DNA of 5,962 nt from NCBI GenBank assembly GCA_949957035.1, contig CATLIP010000155.1, positions 1-5,962 on the forward strand, in the 5' to 3' direction. Each line of letters opens with the position of its first letter. Position 1 is the first letter of the stretch. Below the pieces are notes generated by a model, which did not search any database, had not been told where the DNA came from, and worked only from the letters and a program-made list of their open reading frames with translations. A program made the position numbers and the translations under genes. The DNA is from an uncultured Lachnospiraceae bacterium (GTDB taxonomy: Bacteria > Bacillota_A > Clostridia > Lachnospirales > Lachnospiraceae). This document shows, piece after piece, positions 1-5,962 of the stretch.

Positions 1-1010
1 ATCCCGGTATCCGCCGATTCGTGGATTGCTATAATGGCAAGCGCCGTCTTCCTTGCATCCTCCAAGGTTACCCGGAATTCCTTTCCGTCGACTAAGCGGT
101 CTACGAAATCCCGGATACTTTCATAAGACAATCCCTTACAACGGTCAAATACCATGTTCGATACCAGGATATCCGGTACGCTCGCTTTATCCTCTGTCAC
201 TTCTTCAATCAGGTTGTGACTTGACAAGTCCAGACTAATCATCCCTTCCGTACACATTACGCTGCAGCGGAAATCGTTAATATTCCGGTTTCCGTTTGGC
301 GTTACCCATCCGTTCTCCATGTGCGCCACAGCTCCATTTTCAAACTCAATCGTTGTCAGGAAGATATCCGGCGTATCTACGCCAAGTTCTTTCAAGATTC
401 CTTCTTTCTTCACAGAATACACCCGTCTGACTTCGGAATCCAGAAGCCACCTCAGTGAATCCAAACTGTGGCTTCCAAGGAACCACAGAATGGAAGATTT
501 TGCTGCCCAGGAAAGCATGTCTGTAGCCACCCATTTTACGTCGCTGTGACGGATATACGCCGTATATGGTTTTCCCAGTTTTCCCGACGCAATCTCTTGT
601 TTTGCCGTATTGAAGGGCGGATTCCAGCGATTATGCAGGTCAACCATACAGCGAACGCCATTTTTCTCTACCGCCTCACAAATCCTGGCAATATCCTCCT
701 TTGTCGTTGCAAGAGGCTTCTCAATCAAAATATCCTTTTTCGCCTCTGCCATGGCGCAGGCGATATCCGCATGTGCAAAATCAGGCGTTACGATTGCAAC
801 CGCATCCACCTCTTCGTCTGCCGCCAGTTCACGATAATCTGTGTATATCTTAGGGATTCCGTACTTATCCGCAATCGCCTTCGCCCGTTCCCTGTTCATA
901 TCACAGATTGCAGCCGGATTCGCAAACAAATGCTCTGCATAGATGGAGGCGTGTGTCTCCCCCCAGGTTCCCGCACCTACAATCCCCATTCTGATTTGTC
1001 TTAATTCCAT
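1..1010 (-). CDS. Gfo/Idh/MocA-family NAD(P)-dependent oxidoreductase (3' end missing)
   Basis: Probable cytoplasmic sugar or polyol dehydrogenase acting on the imported substrate or a derivative. 336 codons are present and the frame is still open at the window edge. The N-terminal Rossmann fold shows the dinucleotide motif G12-A-G14-T-W-G17, followed by the family's E97-K98-P99 motif with the conserved active-site Lys. The C-terminal substrate domain contains a G179-S-H181-S-L-D184 segment matching the catalytic His region. At the usual catalytic Asp position, four residues before His181, there is Phe177. The ATG at 1010 is chosen because an AGGAG at 1020-1024 sits 9 bases upstream and the Rossmann strand begins immediately. 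It is the fourth gene of the leftward operon, 52 bases after the MalG-like permease with no visible terminator between them. Family members are typically about 330-400 residues, so little may be missing. The family is confident; the substrate is unknown. Confidence 0.93.
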   Translation of the reverse strand, partial: MELRQIRMGIVGAGTWGETHASIYAEHLFANPAAICDMNRERAKAIADKYGIPKIYTDYRELAADEEVDAVAIVTPDFAHADIACAMAEAKKDILIEKPLATTKEDIARICEAVEKNGVRCMVDLHNRWNPPFNTAKQEIASGKLGKPYTAYIRHSDVKWVATDMLSWAAKSSILWFLGSHSLDSLRWLLDSEVRRVYSVKKEGILKELGVDTPDIFLTTIEFENGAVAHMENGWVTPNGNRNINDFRCSVMCTEGMISLDLSSHNLIEEVTEDKASVPDILVSNMVFDRCKGLSYESIRDFVDRLVDGKEFRVTLEDARKTALAIIAIHESADTG

Positions 1011-1019
1011 CTTTATCCA

Positions 1020-1054
1020 CTCCTCGTATCTAATATTTTCGTATCTAATTTTTC
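1020..1054 (-). repeat. 15-base tandem duplication plus ribosome binding site ahead of the oxidoreductase
   Basis: The short gap between the MalG-like permease stop and the oxidoreductase start contains two adjacent near-identical copies. On the plus strand each begins CGTATCTAAT (1025-1034 and 1040-1049) and continues into a T run ending in C. They are offset by exactly 15 bases, and one copy carries one extra base. The promoter-proximal copy on the minus strand comes first, and the second abuts the AGGAG at 1020-1024. The arrangement looks like a slippage duplication in the 5' leader of the oxidoreductase. An effect on translation or RNA processing is possible but not shown by the sequence. 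Confidence 0.7.
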
Positions 1055-1062
1055 AAATCTTG

Positions 1063-1905
1063 TCACTGCTTCACAGCGCCCGCTGTCATACCGCCTACCA
1101 GGTGCTTCTGCAATGCCAGGAACAATATCACAACCGGTATAGTAACCAGTACCGAGCCTGCCATCAACGTTCCCCAATTCGTCGTATACTGCCCCTGGAA
1201 GCTTGCAATCCCCATAGGAAGCGTCCAGTTCTCATAGCTTTTCATAAACGTGCTCGCAAACAGATATTCGTTCCACCCGTTGATAAATGCGAATAACCCT
1301 GTGGCCACAAGCCCCGGCACAGTCAAGGGCATAACCACCGTTGCAAAACACCGGAAACGGCCTGCGCCGTCTACCTTCGCCGCTTCCTCAAGAGAAAGGG
1401 GAATCGAATCAAAGAATCCCTTCATCATCCAGGTACAAAACGGCACAGAAAACGTAGAATACGCAATTACCAGCCCCAGTCTGGTATCCAAAAGCTGTAA
1501 GTTTCCCATAATGATGTACAACGGAATCATGAGAAGCGAACCCGGCAATACCTGGGTCGTCAGCACAATATAGGACAAGGCGCCCCGCCCCTTAAACCGG
1601 AACCTAGAGATTCCATAGCCCCCCAAAGTCGCTGTCACCATTGAGAAAACCGTTGTCATCAGCGCAATCGCCACACTGTTTACCGCCCACTTTTTAAAAT
1701 CAAAGGTAGACGATTCCGTCGTCAGCATCTCTACATATCCCTGGGCCGTCGGTTGGTTCGGTATAAAGGTCGGAGTATTGGTGTAAACCTCCTCCGCCGG
1801 TTTGAAGGACGTTGAAATCATCCATACAAAGGGGAACAAGGCAAACGCACACACCAGCACAACAAGAAGAACCGTTATGATTTTTCTGAATCCCTTCTTT
1901 CTCAT
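1063..1905 (-). CDS. Carbohydrate ABC transporter permease, MalG-like (CUT1)
   Basis: One of the two membrane subunits of a binding-protein-dependent sugar importer. The 280 residues are the usual length for this subfamily. Hydrophobic segments lie at about 7-30, 73-97, 109-133, 142-162, 196-217 and 248-267, giving the expected six helices. The cytoplasmic EAA loop that docks the ATPase is clear: E173-E-A-A-K-V-D-G-A181, with the conserved Pro at 193. The C terminus carries the typical L-V-x-G-M-T-A-G-A-V-K ending of MalG-type subunits. The ATG at 1905 overlaps the preceding permease's TGA by 4 bases (ATGA) and follows a GGAGG at 1913-1917, so the two are probably translationally coupled. The upstream neighbour is the MalF-like partner and the downstream neighbour is an oxidoreductase. 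The substrate cannot be deduced from a permease. Confidence 0.96.
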   Translation of the reverse strand: MRKKGFRKIITVLLVVLVCAFALFPFVWMISTSFKPAEEVYTNTPTFIPNQPTAQGYVEMLTTESSTFDFKKWAVNSVAIALMTTVFSMVTATLGGYGISRFRFKGRGALSYIVLTTQVLPGSLLMIPLYIIMGNLQLLDTRLGLVIAYSTFSVPFCTWMMKGFFDSIPLSLEEAAKVDGAGRFRCFATVVMPLTVPGLVATGLFAFINGWNEYLFASTFMKSYENWTLPMGIASFQGQYTTNWGTLMAGSVLVTIPVVILFLALQKHLVGGMTAGAVKQ

Positions 1906-2801
1906 GCCTCATCCTCCCCCCGATTCACGACCTTAAAATAAAAGTATGTAAACACCAGTGATACCAACAGCATAAGCATCCCCGATGCCGCCGCCTTTCC
2001 AAAATCAAAATACTTGAACCCCATCTGCTGCACATAAATGGTTAAAAGCTCCGTAGCCCTTGACGGACCGCCCTTGGTAAGCACGTATGCAATCGCATAG
2101 TCCTTGATTGTCCAGATAATCAGCAGCAGGAACACAATGGTAGACACCGATTTAATCGAAGGTATCGTAATATAACGTACTTTTTGAATCCATGTAGCCC
2201 CATCTATATCCGCCGCTTCATACATATCAGAGGAAACACTCTGCATACCCGCCAGCAGCATAACTGCAACAAAAGGAAAACCCTTCCAAATATTGACTAC
2301 CGTTGCCGCCGGCAAAGCAATGGAAACATCCTGCAGATATGCGATATTCTGAGATAGAATCCCCGCATTGTTCAACAAGAAATTAATGATTCCATAATCC
2401 CGGTCGTACATCAATATCCATACCAGACACGCCACTACCTCCGGAACGGCCCATGGAATAATGACAAGCGCCCTTGCAAGTCCCCTCCCAAGGAACTTGG
2501 TGTTCAAAAGCAATGCCGTAATAAAACCGATTACATATCTCCCCAATACCGTTACCACGATATAAATCAATGTAACCTTGACAGAGTTGTAGAAATAATC
2601 GTCTGTCAGAACTGCTTTATAATTCTTAAGCCCTACAAAATAGTTGCCGTCCGGCGAAGGCTTGGCTATATAATAATATTGAAAACTCATAATCGCCGCC
2701 TTCGCAATCGGCACAATTAAAAATACAAGTATAATCAGCAATAAGGGGGCCAAGAATATATAAGGTTCTAATGTTTTTTTCCATTTTCTGTTTTTATTCA
2801 T
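1902..2801 (-). CDS. Carbohydrate ABC transporter permease, MalF-like (CUT1)
   Basis: Partner membrane subunit of the sugar importer. It has 299 residues, a short MalF type without the large periplasmic loop of E. coli MalF, as is normal in Firmicutes. A basic N terminus leads into helix 1 at about 14-34. Further hydrophobic segments lie near 73-97, 108-131, 160-183, 217-235 and 272-290. The ATPase-docking EAA motif is Y194-E-A-A-D-I-D-G-A202 with Pro214 following. The family's L-T-x-G-G-P segment is at 241-246, followed by T-E-L-L-T-I-Y. The start at 2801 lies 10 bases after the lipoprotein's TAA. Its AAGGAA ribosome binding site (2808-2813) overlaps that stop codon, which suggests coupled translation. 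No ATP-binding subunit is encoded between or beside the permeases within the window. Confidence 0.96.
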   Translation of the reverse strand: MNKNRKWKKTLEPYIFLAPLLLIILVFLIVPIAKAAIMSFQYYYIAKPSPDGNYFVGLKNYKAVLTDDYFYNSVKVTLIYIVVTVLGRYVIGFITALLLNTKFLGRGLARALVIIPWAVPEVVACLVWILMYDRDYGIINFLLNNAGILSQNIAYLQDVSIALPAATVVNIWKGFPFVAVMLLAGMQSVSSDMYEAADIDGATWIQKVRYITIPSIKSVSTIVFLLLIIWTIKDYAIAYVLTKGGPSRATELLTIYVQQMGFKYFDFGKAAASGMLMLLVSLVFTYFYFKVVNRGEDEA

Positions 2802-2811
2802 ATACCATTCC

Positions 2812-4161
2812 TTATTCCCTGCTCATGACTTCTTCAATCTGCTTCTGAGCGTTATCCATCTCCGTCTTAACATCCGCCGCCTGCTCGGAGAACATTTTCT
2901 GCGCCGCATCCAGCATAATCTGTGAAATCTCTCCCAACTGTGCAATATTCGGGTCTGCAACCAGCTCCTCATAATTGTTCTGCATATAATCGACGATTGC
3001 ATATTCCAGCCCATGGTTCTCGATATACTCATCACTGGTAGAATAGTCCGTATTACTCGGAATCATACCGCAATCTGCAACAATTGCCTGCGCCTCATCC
3101 GTGGTCATCCATTCCAAAAACGCATATGCTTCGTCCGGATGCTCACAATTCTTGCTAATCATAGTAACCAACGGATAATTTGTAGGATTCGGCCTGTATG
3201 TCTCACCCTCATACACAATGTCGAACTGAGGCATAATTCCAATATCGTCCATTAAGGATTCGTCTCTCTCCTTCGACATGCCTACAAACCATGGACCATC
3301 CATGCAGAACGGAATCTCGCCATTCCAGAACATTTCCCTGGTATCCTTCTTGTCCGGAACTAGCTTCGCCGCCTTATCTTTCAGCAGAAAATCCTGCCAC
3401 CACTGGGCCGCCCACACATTTTCCGGGGAATTGACATTCACATTCTCCGCCGTGTATGGCTCAGACTCTCCATTAGGGAAATATAAACCTCCGGATACCG
3501 GCCTTGCAATCAGACGGCTCCATTCGCTGACGGTAAATGCATGCGTGCCTGATACGGCTCCTGTCGCATACTTGCCATCGCCTGTGAATTTTGCACACGC
3601 CTCCCTAAAATCCTCCTGTGTCTTAATAGCTTCCGGGTCAACCCCTGCTTCCTCTAACAGAGACTTCCGATAAAAAATGCCCGTCGTTCCCCATGCATAA
3701 GAGGAGATTGCCAGCGTCTCGCCATCTACATCGCACATATCCTGCCCTACCAGCTTGTCTTTCAGTCCGTCGTCCATATACTCCGACAGGTCAAGGAATG
3801 TCCCCCCTTCTCTGATTGCGTGGTAAGTGGAGATATTTTCCGGATAAACCTGAATCATATCGCTTTCATTGTTCGCCAATATCTCTGTCGTGATGTTATC
3901 CCAATAACCATCATAACCAGCGCCGAGAATCTCAATAGTCACATCCGGATTCTTCTCATTGTACGCTGCTAACAGAGCGTCGATTGCCTTCTGGTGAGGC
4001 TCCTCCACATACACCGAGGTTGAAAATGTCAGCTTGACCTTCCCATCGTTTCCCTTCTCCTCCTTCTTAGCGTCCCCATCGCTTTTTCCCCCGCAGGCTG
4101 CTAACGAAGCTGTCATTGCCGTACATAACAATACTGCGAGCATTCTTGTTCTTTTTTTCAT
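2812..4161 (-). CDS. Extracellular solute-binding lipoprotein (family 1) of the sugar ABC importer
   Basis: Captures the substrate outside the cell and delivers it to the two permeases. The protein has 449 residues, a normal family length. The N terminus is a lipoprotein signal: basic M-K-K-R-T-R, a hydrophobic stretch at 8-20, and lipobox L20-A-A-C23, so the mature protein should be lipid-anchored at Cys23. A charged flexible linker (about 24-41) precedes the binding fold, which begins at K-V-K-L-T-F. Family-like motifs include F278-W-N-G281 followed by M287-D-G-P-W291, and the closing-hinge region near W351. Many aromatic residues (W87, W157, W214, W254, W255, W279, W291) suit carbohydrate stacking. 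The ATG at 4161 is preferred over an in-frame ATG at 4185 because AAGGAGG lies 7 bases upstream and the signal peptide starts cleanly there. It is the first gene of the leftward operon. The ligand is unknown. Confidence 0.96.
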   Translation of the reverse strand: MKKRTRMLAVLLCTAMTASLAACGGKSDGDAKKEEKGNDGKVKLTFSTSVYVEEPHQKAIDALLAAYNEKNPDVTIEILGAGYDGYWDNITTEILANNESDMIQVYPENISTYHAIREGGTFLDLSEYMDDGLKDKLVGQDMCDVDGETLAISSYAWGTTGIFYRKSLLEEAGVDPEAIKTQEDFREACAKFTGDGKYATGAVSGTHAFTVSEWSRLIARPVSGGLYFPNGESEPYTAENVNVNSPENVWAAQWWQDFLLKDKAAKLVPDKKDTREMFWNGEIPFCMDGPWFVGMSKERDESLMDDIGIMPQFDIVYEGETYRPNPTNYPLVTMISKNCEHPDEAYAFLEWMTTDEAQAIVADCGMIPSNTDYSTSDEYIENHGLEYAIVDYMQNNYEELVADPNIAQLGEISQIMLDAAQKMFSEQAADVKTEMDNAQKQIEEVMSRE

Positions 4162-4168
4162 ATGATTT

Positions 4169-4175
4169 CCTCCTT
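4169..4175 (-). promoter_or_regulatory. Ribosome binding site that sets the lipoprotein start
   Basis: AAGGAGG on the minus strand, 7 bases before the ATG at 4161. It falls inside the reading frame that would result from the upstream ATG at 4185, which has no comparable site of its own. This argues for the shorter 449-residue protein. Confidence 0.85.
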
Positions 4176-4261
4176 CTTTTGTCATACATTTCTATTAGGC
4201 AAACTCTGAAATAATCATATTGCACTATATAGACCCTGTATTCGACCTTGTTTCTATAAAA

Positions 4262-4276
4262 ATTATACAAATTATA
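4262..4276 (-). promoter_or_regulatory. Candidate -10 region for the leftward transporter operon
   Basis: Two TATAAT hexamers occur on the minus strand, at 4267-4262 and 4276-4271. Neither has a recognisable -35 hexamer 16-18 bases upstream. Use of the first would give a leader of roughly 95 bases before the lipoprotein start. A good -10 without a -35 is typical of activator-dependent promoters, which fits the adjacent AraC-type regulator, but TATAAT also arises by chance in DNA this AT-rich. Confidence 0.35.
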
Positions 4277-4337
4277 TATTGATAATAAAATGTAATATTC
4301 TCAGGTTAAAATAGTTTTTTTATGAGTATTTTACATC

Positions 4338-4362
4338 TTATCTGAAAATATCCCATTTTATC
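4338..4362. repeat. Three 10-base-phased TATC repeats, possible regulator site
   Basis: TTATC at 4338-4342, ATATC at 4348-4352 and TTATC at 4358-4362 are spaced exactly 10 bases apart, one helical turn. A short inverted pair, AAAAT (4345-4349) and ATTTT (4355-4359), overlaps them. The block ends about 23 bases before the -35 of the regulator promoter. AraC-type proteins bind direct repeats on one face of the helix, so this is a plausible operator, but the repeats are short and AT-rich. Confidence 0.35.
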
Positions 4363-4385
4363 CAACTAAATTAATGTGTTTTATA

Positions 4386-4414
4386 TAGACAGTGGGAATT
4401 GTATAGAGTATACT
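4386..4414 (+). promoter_or_regulatory. Sigma-A-type promoter for the two-component operon
   Basis: TAGACA (4386-4391, one mismatch to TTGACA) is followed by a 17-base spacer and TATACT (4409-4414, one mismatch to TATAAT). Transcription would start near 4421, leaving a leader of about 26 bases that contains the ribosome binding site. The strength and ideal spacing suggest basal expression of the sensor and regulator without an activator. Confidence 0.75.
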
Positions 4415-4430
4415 GATGAAAAATGTAGAG

Positions 4431-4435
4431 AGGAG
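4431..4435 (+). promoter_or_regulatory. Ribosome binding site of the response regulator
   Basis: AGGAG lies 11 bases before the ATG at 4447, slightly longer than the usual spacing. An in-frame TAA at 4441-4443 rules out any earlier start, so the ATG at 4447 is secure. Confidence 0.75.
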
Positions 4436-4446
4436 CTGCATAAGTA

Positions 4447-5193
4447 ATGTACAAAGCAATTATTATTGACGATGAACCATGGACGATCATAGATATTGAG
4501 CAGACCTTCGCATTGGAGAATATGGGATTCGAGATTATTGGTTCCTTCCGCTCTCCTTTAAAAGCGCTACCGGTCATTCTGTCAAAAAAGCCTGAACTGA
4601 TTATCACCGACATCCGCATGCCCGGAATGACGGGGCTTGAACTGATTCAGAAAGTGCGCTCCCATCACCTGAACTGTGAGTTTATTATCGTAAGCGGATA
4701 CAATGATTTTGCCTATGCCAAAGACGCAATCGCTTACGGTGTAACCGGATACTGCTTAAAACCCTTAGACCCTGCCGAAACCACTTCCTGCCTGGAACGG
4801 GCCAGAAATGCTTTAAACCAGCGCTGTGCAGTTTCTGCCGCGCCCACATACATAGACGATACTTTTGAAAATATCCTGAATTATATGAGTACACATTTTC
4901 CTGAGAAGCTGACTCTGAAATCATTGGCCGCCGCCTTCGATATGAACCCCAACTACTGCTGTACCCTTTTTACCAAATATCTGGGCAAGACATTTTCCCA
5001 ACATTTGACCGAGCTTCGCATCACGGAAGCACAGTCCCTTCTCAAGTCTACGAATCACTCTCTTGAGACGGTCGCTCAGATGGTTGGATACAACGACTAT
5101 TTTTATTTCAGCAAGGTATTCAAGAAACACTGCAGCTATTCTCCAAAAGAATACCGCCGGCAATTTCACAATATAAAGGAGTACGAATCATGA
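4447..5193 (+). CDS. YesN-type response regulator: receiver plus AraC-family DNA-binding domain
   Basis: Cytoplasmic transcription regulator phosphorylated by the sensor kinase encoded next to it. The receiver domain (about 1-120) has all key residues: acidic pair D8-D9, phospho-acceptor D55 in I-T-D-I-R-M-P-G, switch S83 in V-S-G-Y, Y102 and K105-P106. A linker of only about 18 residues follows. The AraC-type double helix-turn-helix fills 139-240, with the first helix pair around L157-A-A-A-F and the second in the signature region S205 to Y236 (V-A-x-x-V-G-Y-x-D-x-F-Y-F-S-K-x-F-K, then S-P-K-E-Y-R). Its 248 residues are far fewer than many YesN proteins, which have a long central region. It is expressed divergently from the sugar transporter, its most likely target, and overlaps the kinase start by 4 bases. 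Confidence 0.96.
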   Translation: MYKAIIIDDEPWTIIDIEQTFALENMGFEIIGSFRSPLKALPVILSKKPELIITDIRMPGMTGLELIQKVRSHHLNCEFIIVSGYNDFAYAKDAIAYGVTGYCLKPLDPAETTSCLERARNALNQRCAVSAAPTYIDDTFENILNYMSTHFPEKLTLKSLAAAFDMNPNYCCTLFTKYLGKTFSQHLTELRITEAQSLLKSTNHSLETVAQMVGYNDYFYFSKVFKKHCSYSPKEYRRQFHNIKEYES

Positions 5194-5962
5194 AAAAATC
5201 TCTGTCCCGCCAGTTTATCACTATTCTGCTAATCCCTATTCTGATTATACTGGCAACGAACTACTATACGATTGCATTCATTCGGAAATCACAGAACGAC
5301 AGCCTGATTCGATACTGCACAACCACCCTTGACAACATAGAGATTAACATCTCTACCATGGTCACAAGCATGAAAAAGCTGTCTACTATGTTTTCATCAA
5401 ACAATGAGATACAGGCATATCTGCTGAACGATAACAAGGACACCCATAATCTGCCAAGGCAGTCCGTTTTTGACTTGGTAGAGCTGTCCAAGTCTTATAT
5501 ACCCGACTTAGTGGACGTGGTTCTCTGGGATAAATATTCCCCAACCAGTATCATTAACTATATTTCTGCGGATATGGAAAGATTTCTCATTGAAAATTTT
5601 AAGGATACCACGAAAAATACAGAGAGTTACTTTGAATTTTATGTAACTCCTAAGACAGGGGAACCGTTTCTTATCTATTTTTCTACGGTATCTGTGACCT
5701 CTTTTTCGGAAAATTTCCGGAAACCACTTGGAAATATTGCCATTATCTGTAAAACGAACACTTTGGATAAGCTTGTAAATTCCACTTCTGACATGCATCT
5801 AGACATCAAGGACGCCAAAACCGGGCAGATTTTATACTCCAATATAGCCCCGGACACCCCTTCCCCTCTGTCGTTCGGACGCCGCGAGCCATATCTTGTC
5901 GGGCTCAGGGACATATTCTCCGGTGAAGAAGCCGCGCTTCCTACAATGCTCCAGCCGTGGCA
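5190..5962 (+). CDS. Membrane sensor histidine kinase, YesM-type (3' end missing; sensor part only)
   Basis: The 257 codons present form the N-terminal membrane and extracellular part of a sensor kinase; the frame is open at the window edge. A short basic start (M-K-K-S-L-S-R) leads into one transmembrane helix at about 9-31. A long extracytoplasmic region of mixed strands and helices follows, resembling the Cache-type ligand-binding domain of YesM-like kinases. The second transmembrane helix, HAMP, phospho-acceptor His and ATPase domain lie beyond the window, so the kinase assignment depends on context and overall layout. The ATG at 5190 overlaps the regulator's TGA by 4 bases and has AAGGAG at 5176-5181, 8 bases upstream. 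YesM-type kinases are usually about 550-600 residues, so roughly half is missing. An extracellular sensor suits detection of a sugar outside the cell. Confidence 0.85.
   Translation, partial: MKKSLSRQFITILLIPILIILATNYYTIAFIRKSQNDSLIRYCTTTLDNIEINISTMVTSMKKLSTMFSSNNEIQAYLLNDNKDTHNLPRQSVFDLVELSKSYIPDLVDVVLWDKYSPTSIINYISADMERFLIENFKDTTKNTESYFEFYVTPKTGEPFLIYFSTVSVTSFSENFRKPLGNIAIICKTNTLDKLVNSTSDMHLDIKDAKTGQILYSNIAPDTPSPLSFGRREPYLVGLRDIFSGEEAALPTMLQPW

Larger units (their letters stand above)
4162..4446. other. Shared divergent control region between the transporter operon and the two-component operon
   Basis: The 285 bases between the two divergent start codons are AT-rich and have no coding potential of their own. 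They hold a near-consensus promoter for the regulator (4386-4414), a weak promoter candidate for the transporter (4262-4276), phased TATC repeats (4338-4362), an imperfect palindrome (4296-4313, arms TATTCT and AAAATA) and two copies of TATATAGAC (4226-4234 and 4382-4390). Linked YesN-type regulators commonly activate the adjacent transporter, so binding sites are expected here. Which of these elements is bound cannot be settled by reading alone. Confidence 0.6.

Noticed and set aside
468..1004. Open frame of 178 codons on the plus strand.
   Set aside because: It lies wholly antisense to the oxidoreductase, whose Rossmann and EKP motifs are unmistakable. The plus-strand product is rich in Cys, Arg and Ile with no recognisable domain.
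1011..1062. Possible terminator between the MalG-like permease and the oxidoreductase.
   Set aside because: No GC-rich stem followed by a T run is present on the minus strand. The gap is explained by a tandem repeat and a ribosome binding site.
3278..3673. Open frame of 131 codons on the plus strand.
   Set aside because: Antisense to the solute-binding lipoprotein, with no ribosome binding site or family resemblance.
4162..4185. Longer start for the binding lipoprotein at the in-frame ATG at 4185, adding eight residues.
   Set aside because: The added stretch encodes the AAGGAGG that serves the ATG at 4161, the upstream ATG has no comparable site, and the extension would put extra residues before a standard lipoprotein signal peptide.
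4067..4270. Possible small leader gene on the minus strand upstream of the lipoprotein.
   Set aside because: It needs a TTG start without a good ribosome binding site and runs into the lipoprotein gene in another frame with a basic, low-complexity product.
4315..4321. T run in the intergenic region as a terminator tail.
   Set aside because: No stable GC stem precedes it on either strand, and it lies between divergent promoters where no transcript is expected to end.

Overview
The window looks like chromosomal DNA of a Gram-positive Firmicute, most likely a clostridial or Lachnospiraceae-type gut anaerobe. This rests on strong AGGAGG-like ribosome binding sites, AT-rich intergenic DNA between moderate-GC genes, a lipoprotein-anchored sugar-binding protein, a carbohydrate ABC transporter without its own ATPase, and a YesM/YesN-type two-component pair. 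The taxon is inferred from gene style, not from a marker gene.

The layout is two divergent operons sharing one intergenic region. Leftward from about 4161 run four genes: a solute-binding lipoprotein (4161-2812), a MalF-like permease (2801-1902), a MalG-like permease (1905-1063, overlapping the previous gene by 4 bases) and a Gfo/Idh/MocA-family NAD(P)-dependent oxidoreductase (from 1010, running off the left edge). Rightward from 4447 run an AraC-type response regulator (4447-5193) and a membrane sensor kinase (from 5190, overlapping by 4 bases and running off the right edge before its kinase domain). The 285-base region 4162-4446 holds a good sigma-A-type promoter for the regulator, only a weak promoter candidate for the transporter, and short repeats that could be regulator sites.

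The likely working model is as follows. The kinase senses an extracellular ligand, possibly a carbohydrate, and phosphorylates Asp55 of the regulator. The regulator then activates the divergent transporter operon. The lipoprotein captures the sugar, the two permeases import it using an ATPase encoded elsewhere, and the oxidoreductase acts on the sugar or a derivative. The substrate cannot be read from the sequence.

This is a recognisable sugar-uptake locus rather than a new kind of system. The points most worth checking are the oxidoreductase active site, where the usual catalytic Asp position holds Phe; the unusually short YesN-type regulator; a 15-base tandem duplication just upstream of the oxidoreductase ribosome binding site; and 10-base-phased repeats upstream of the regulator promoter. 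No RNA genes, mobile elements, CRISPR arrays or convincing terminators were seen.
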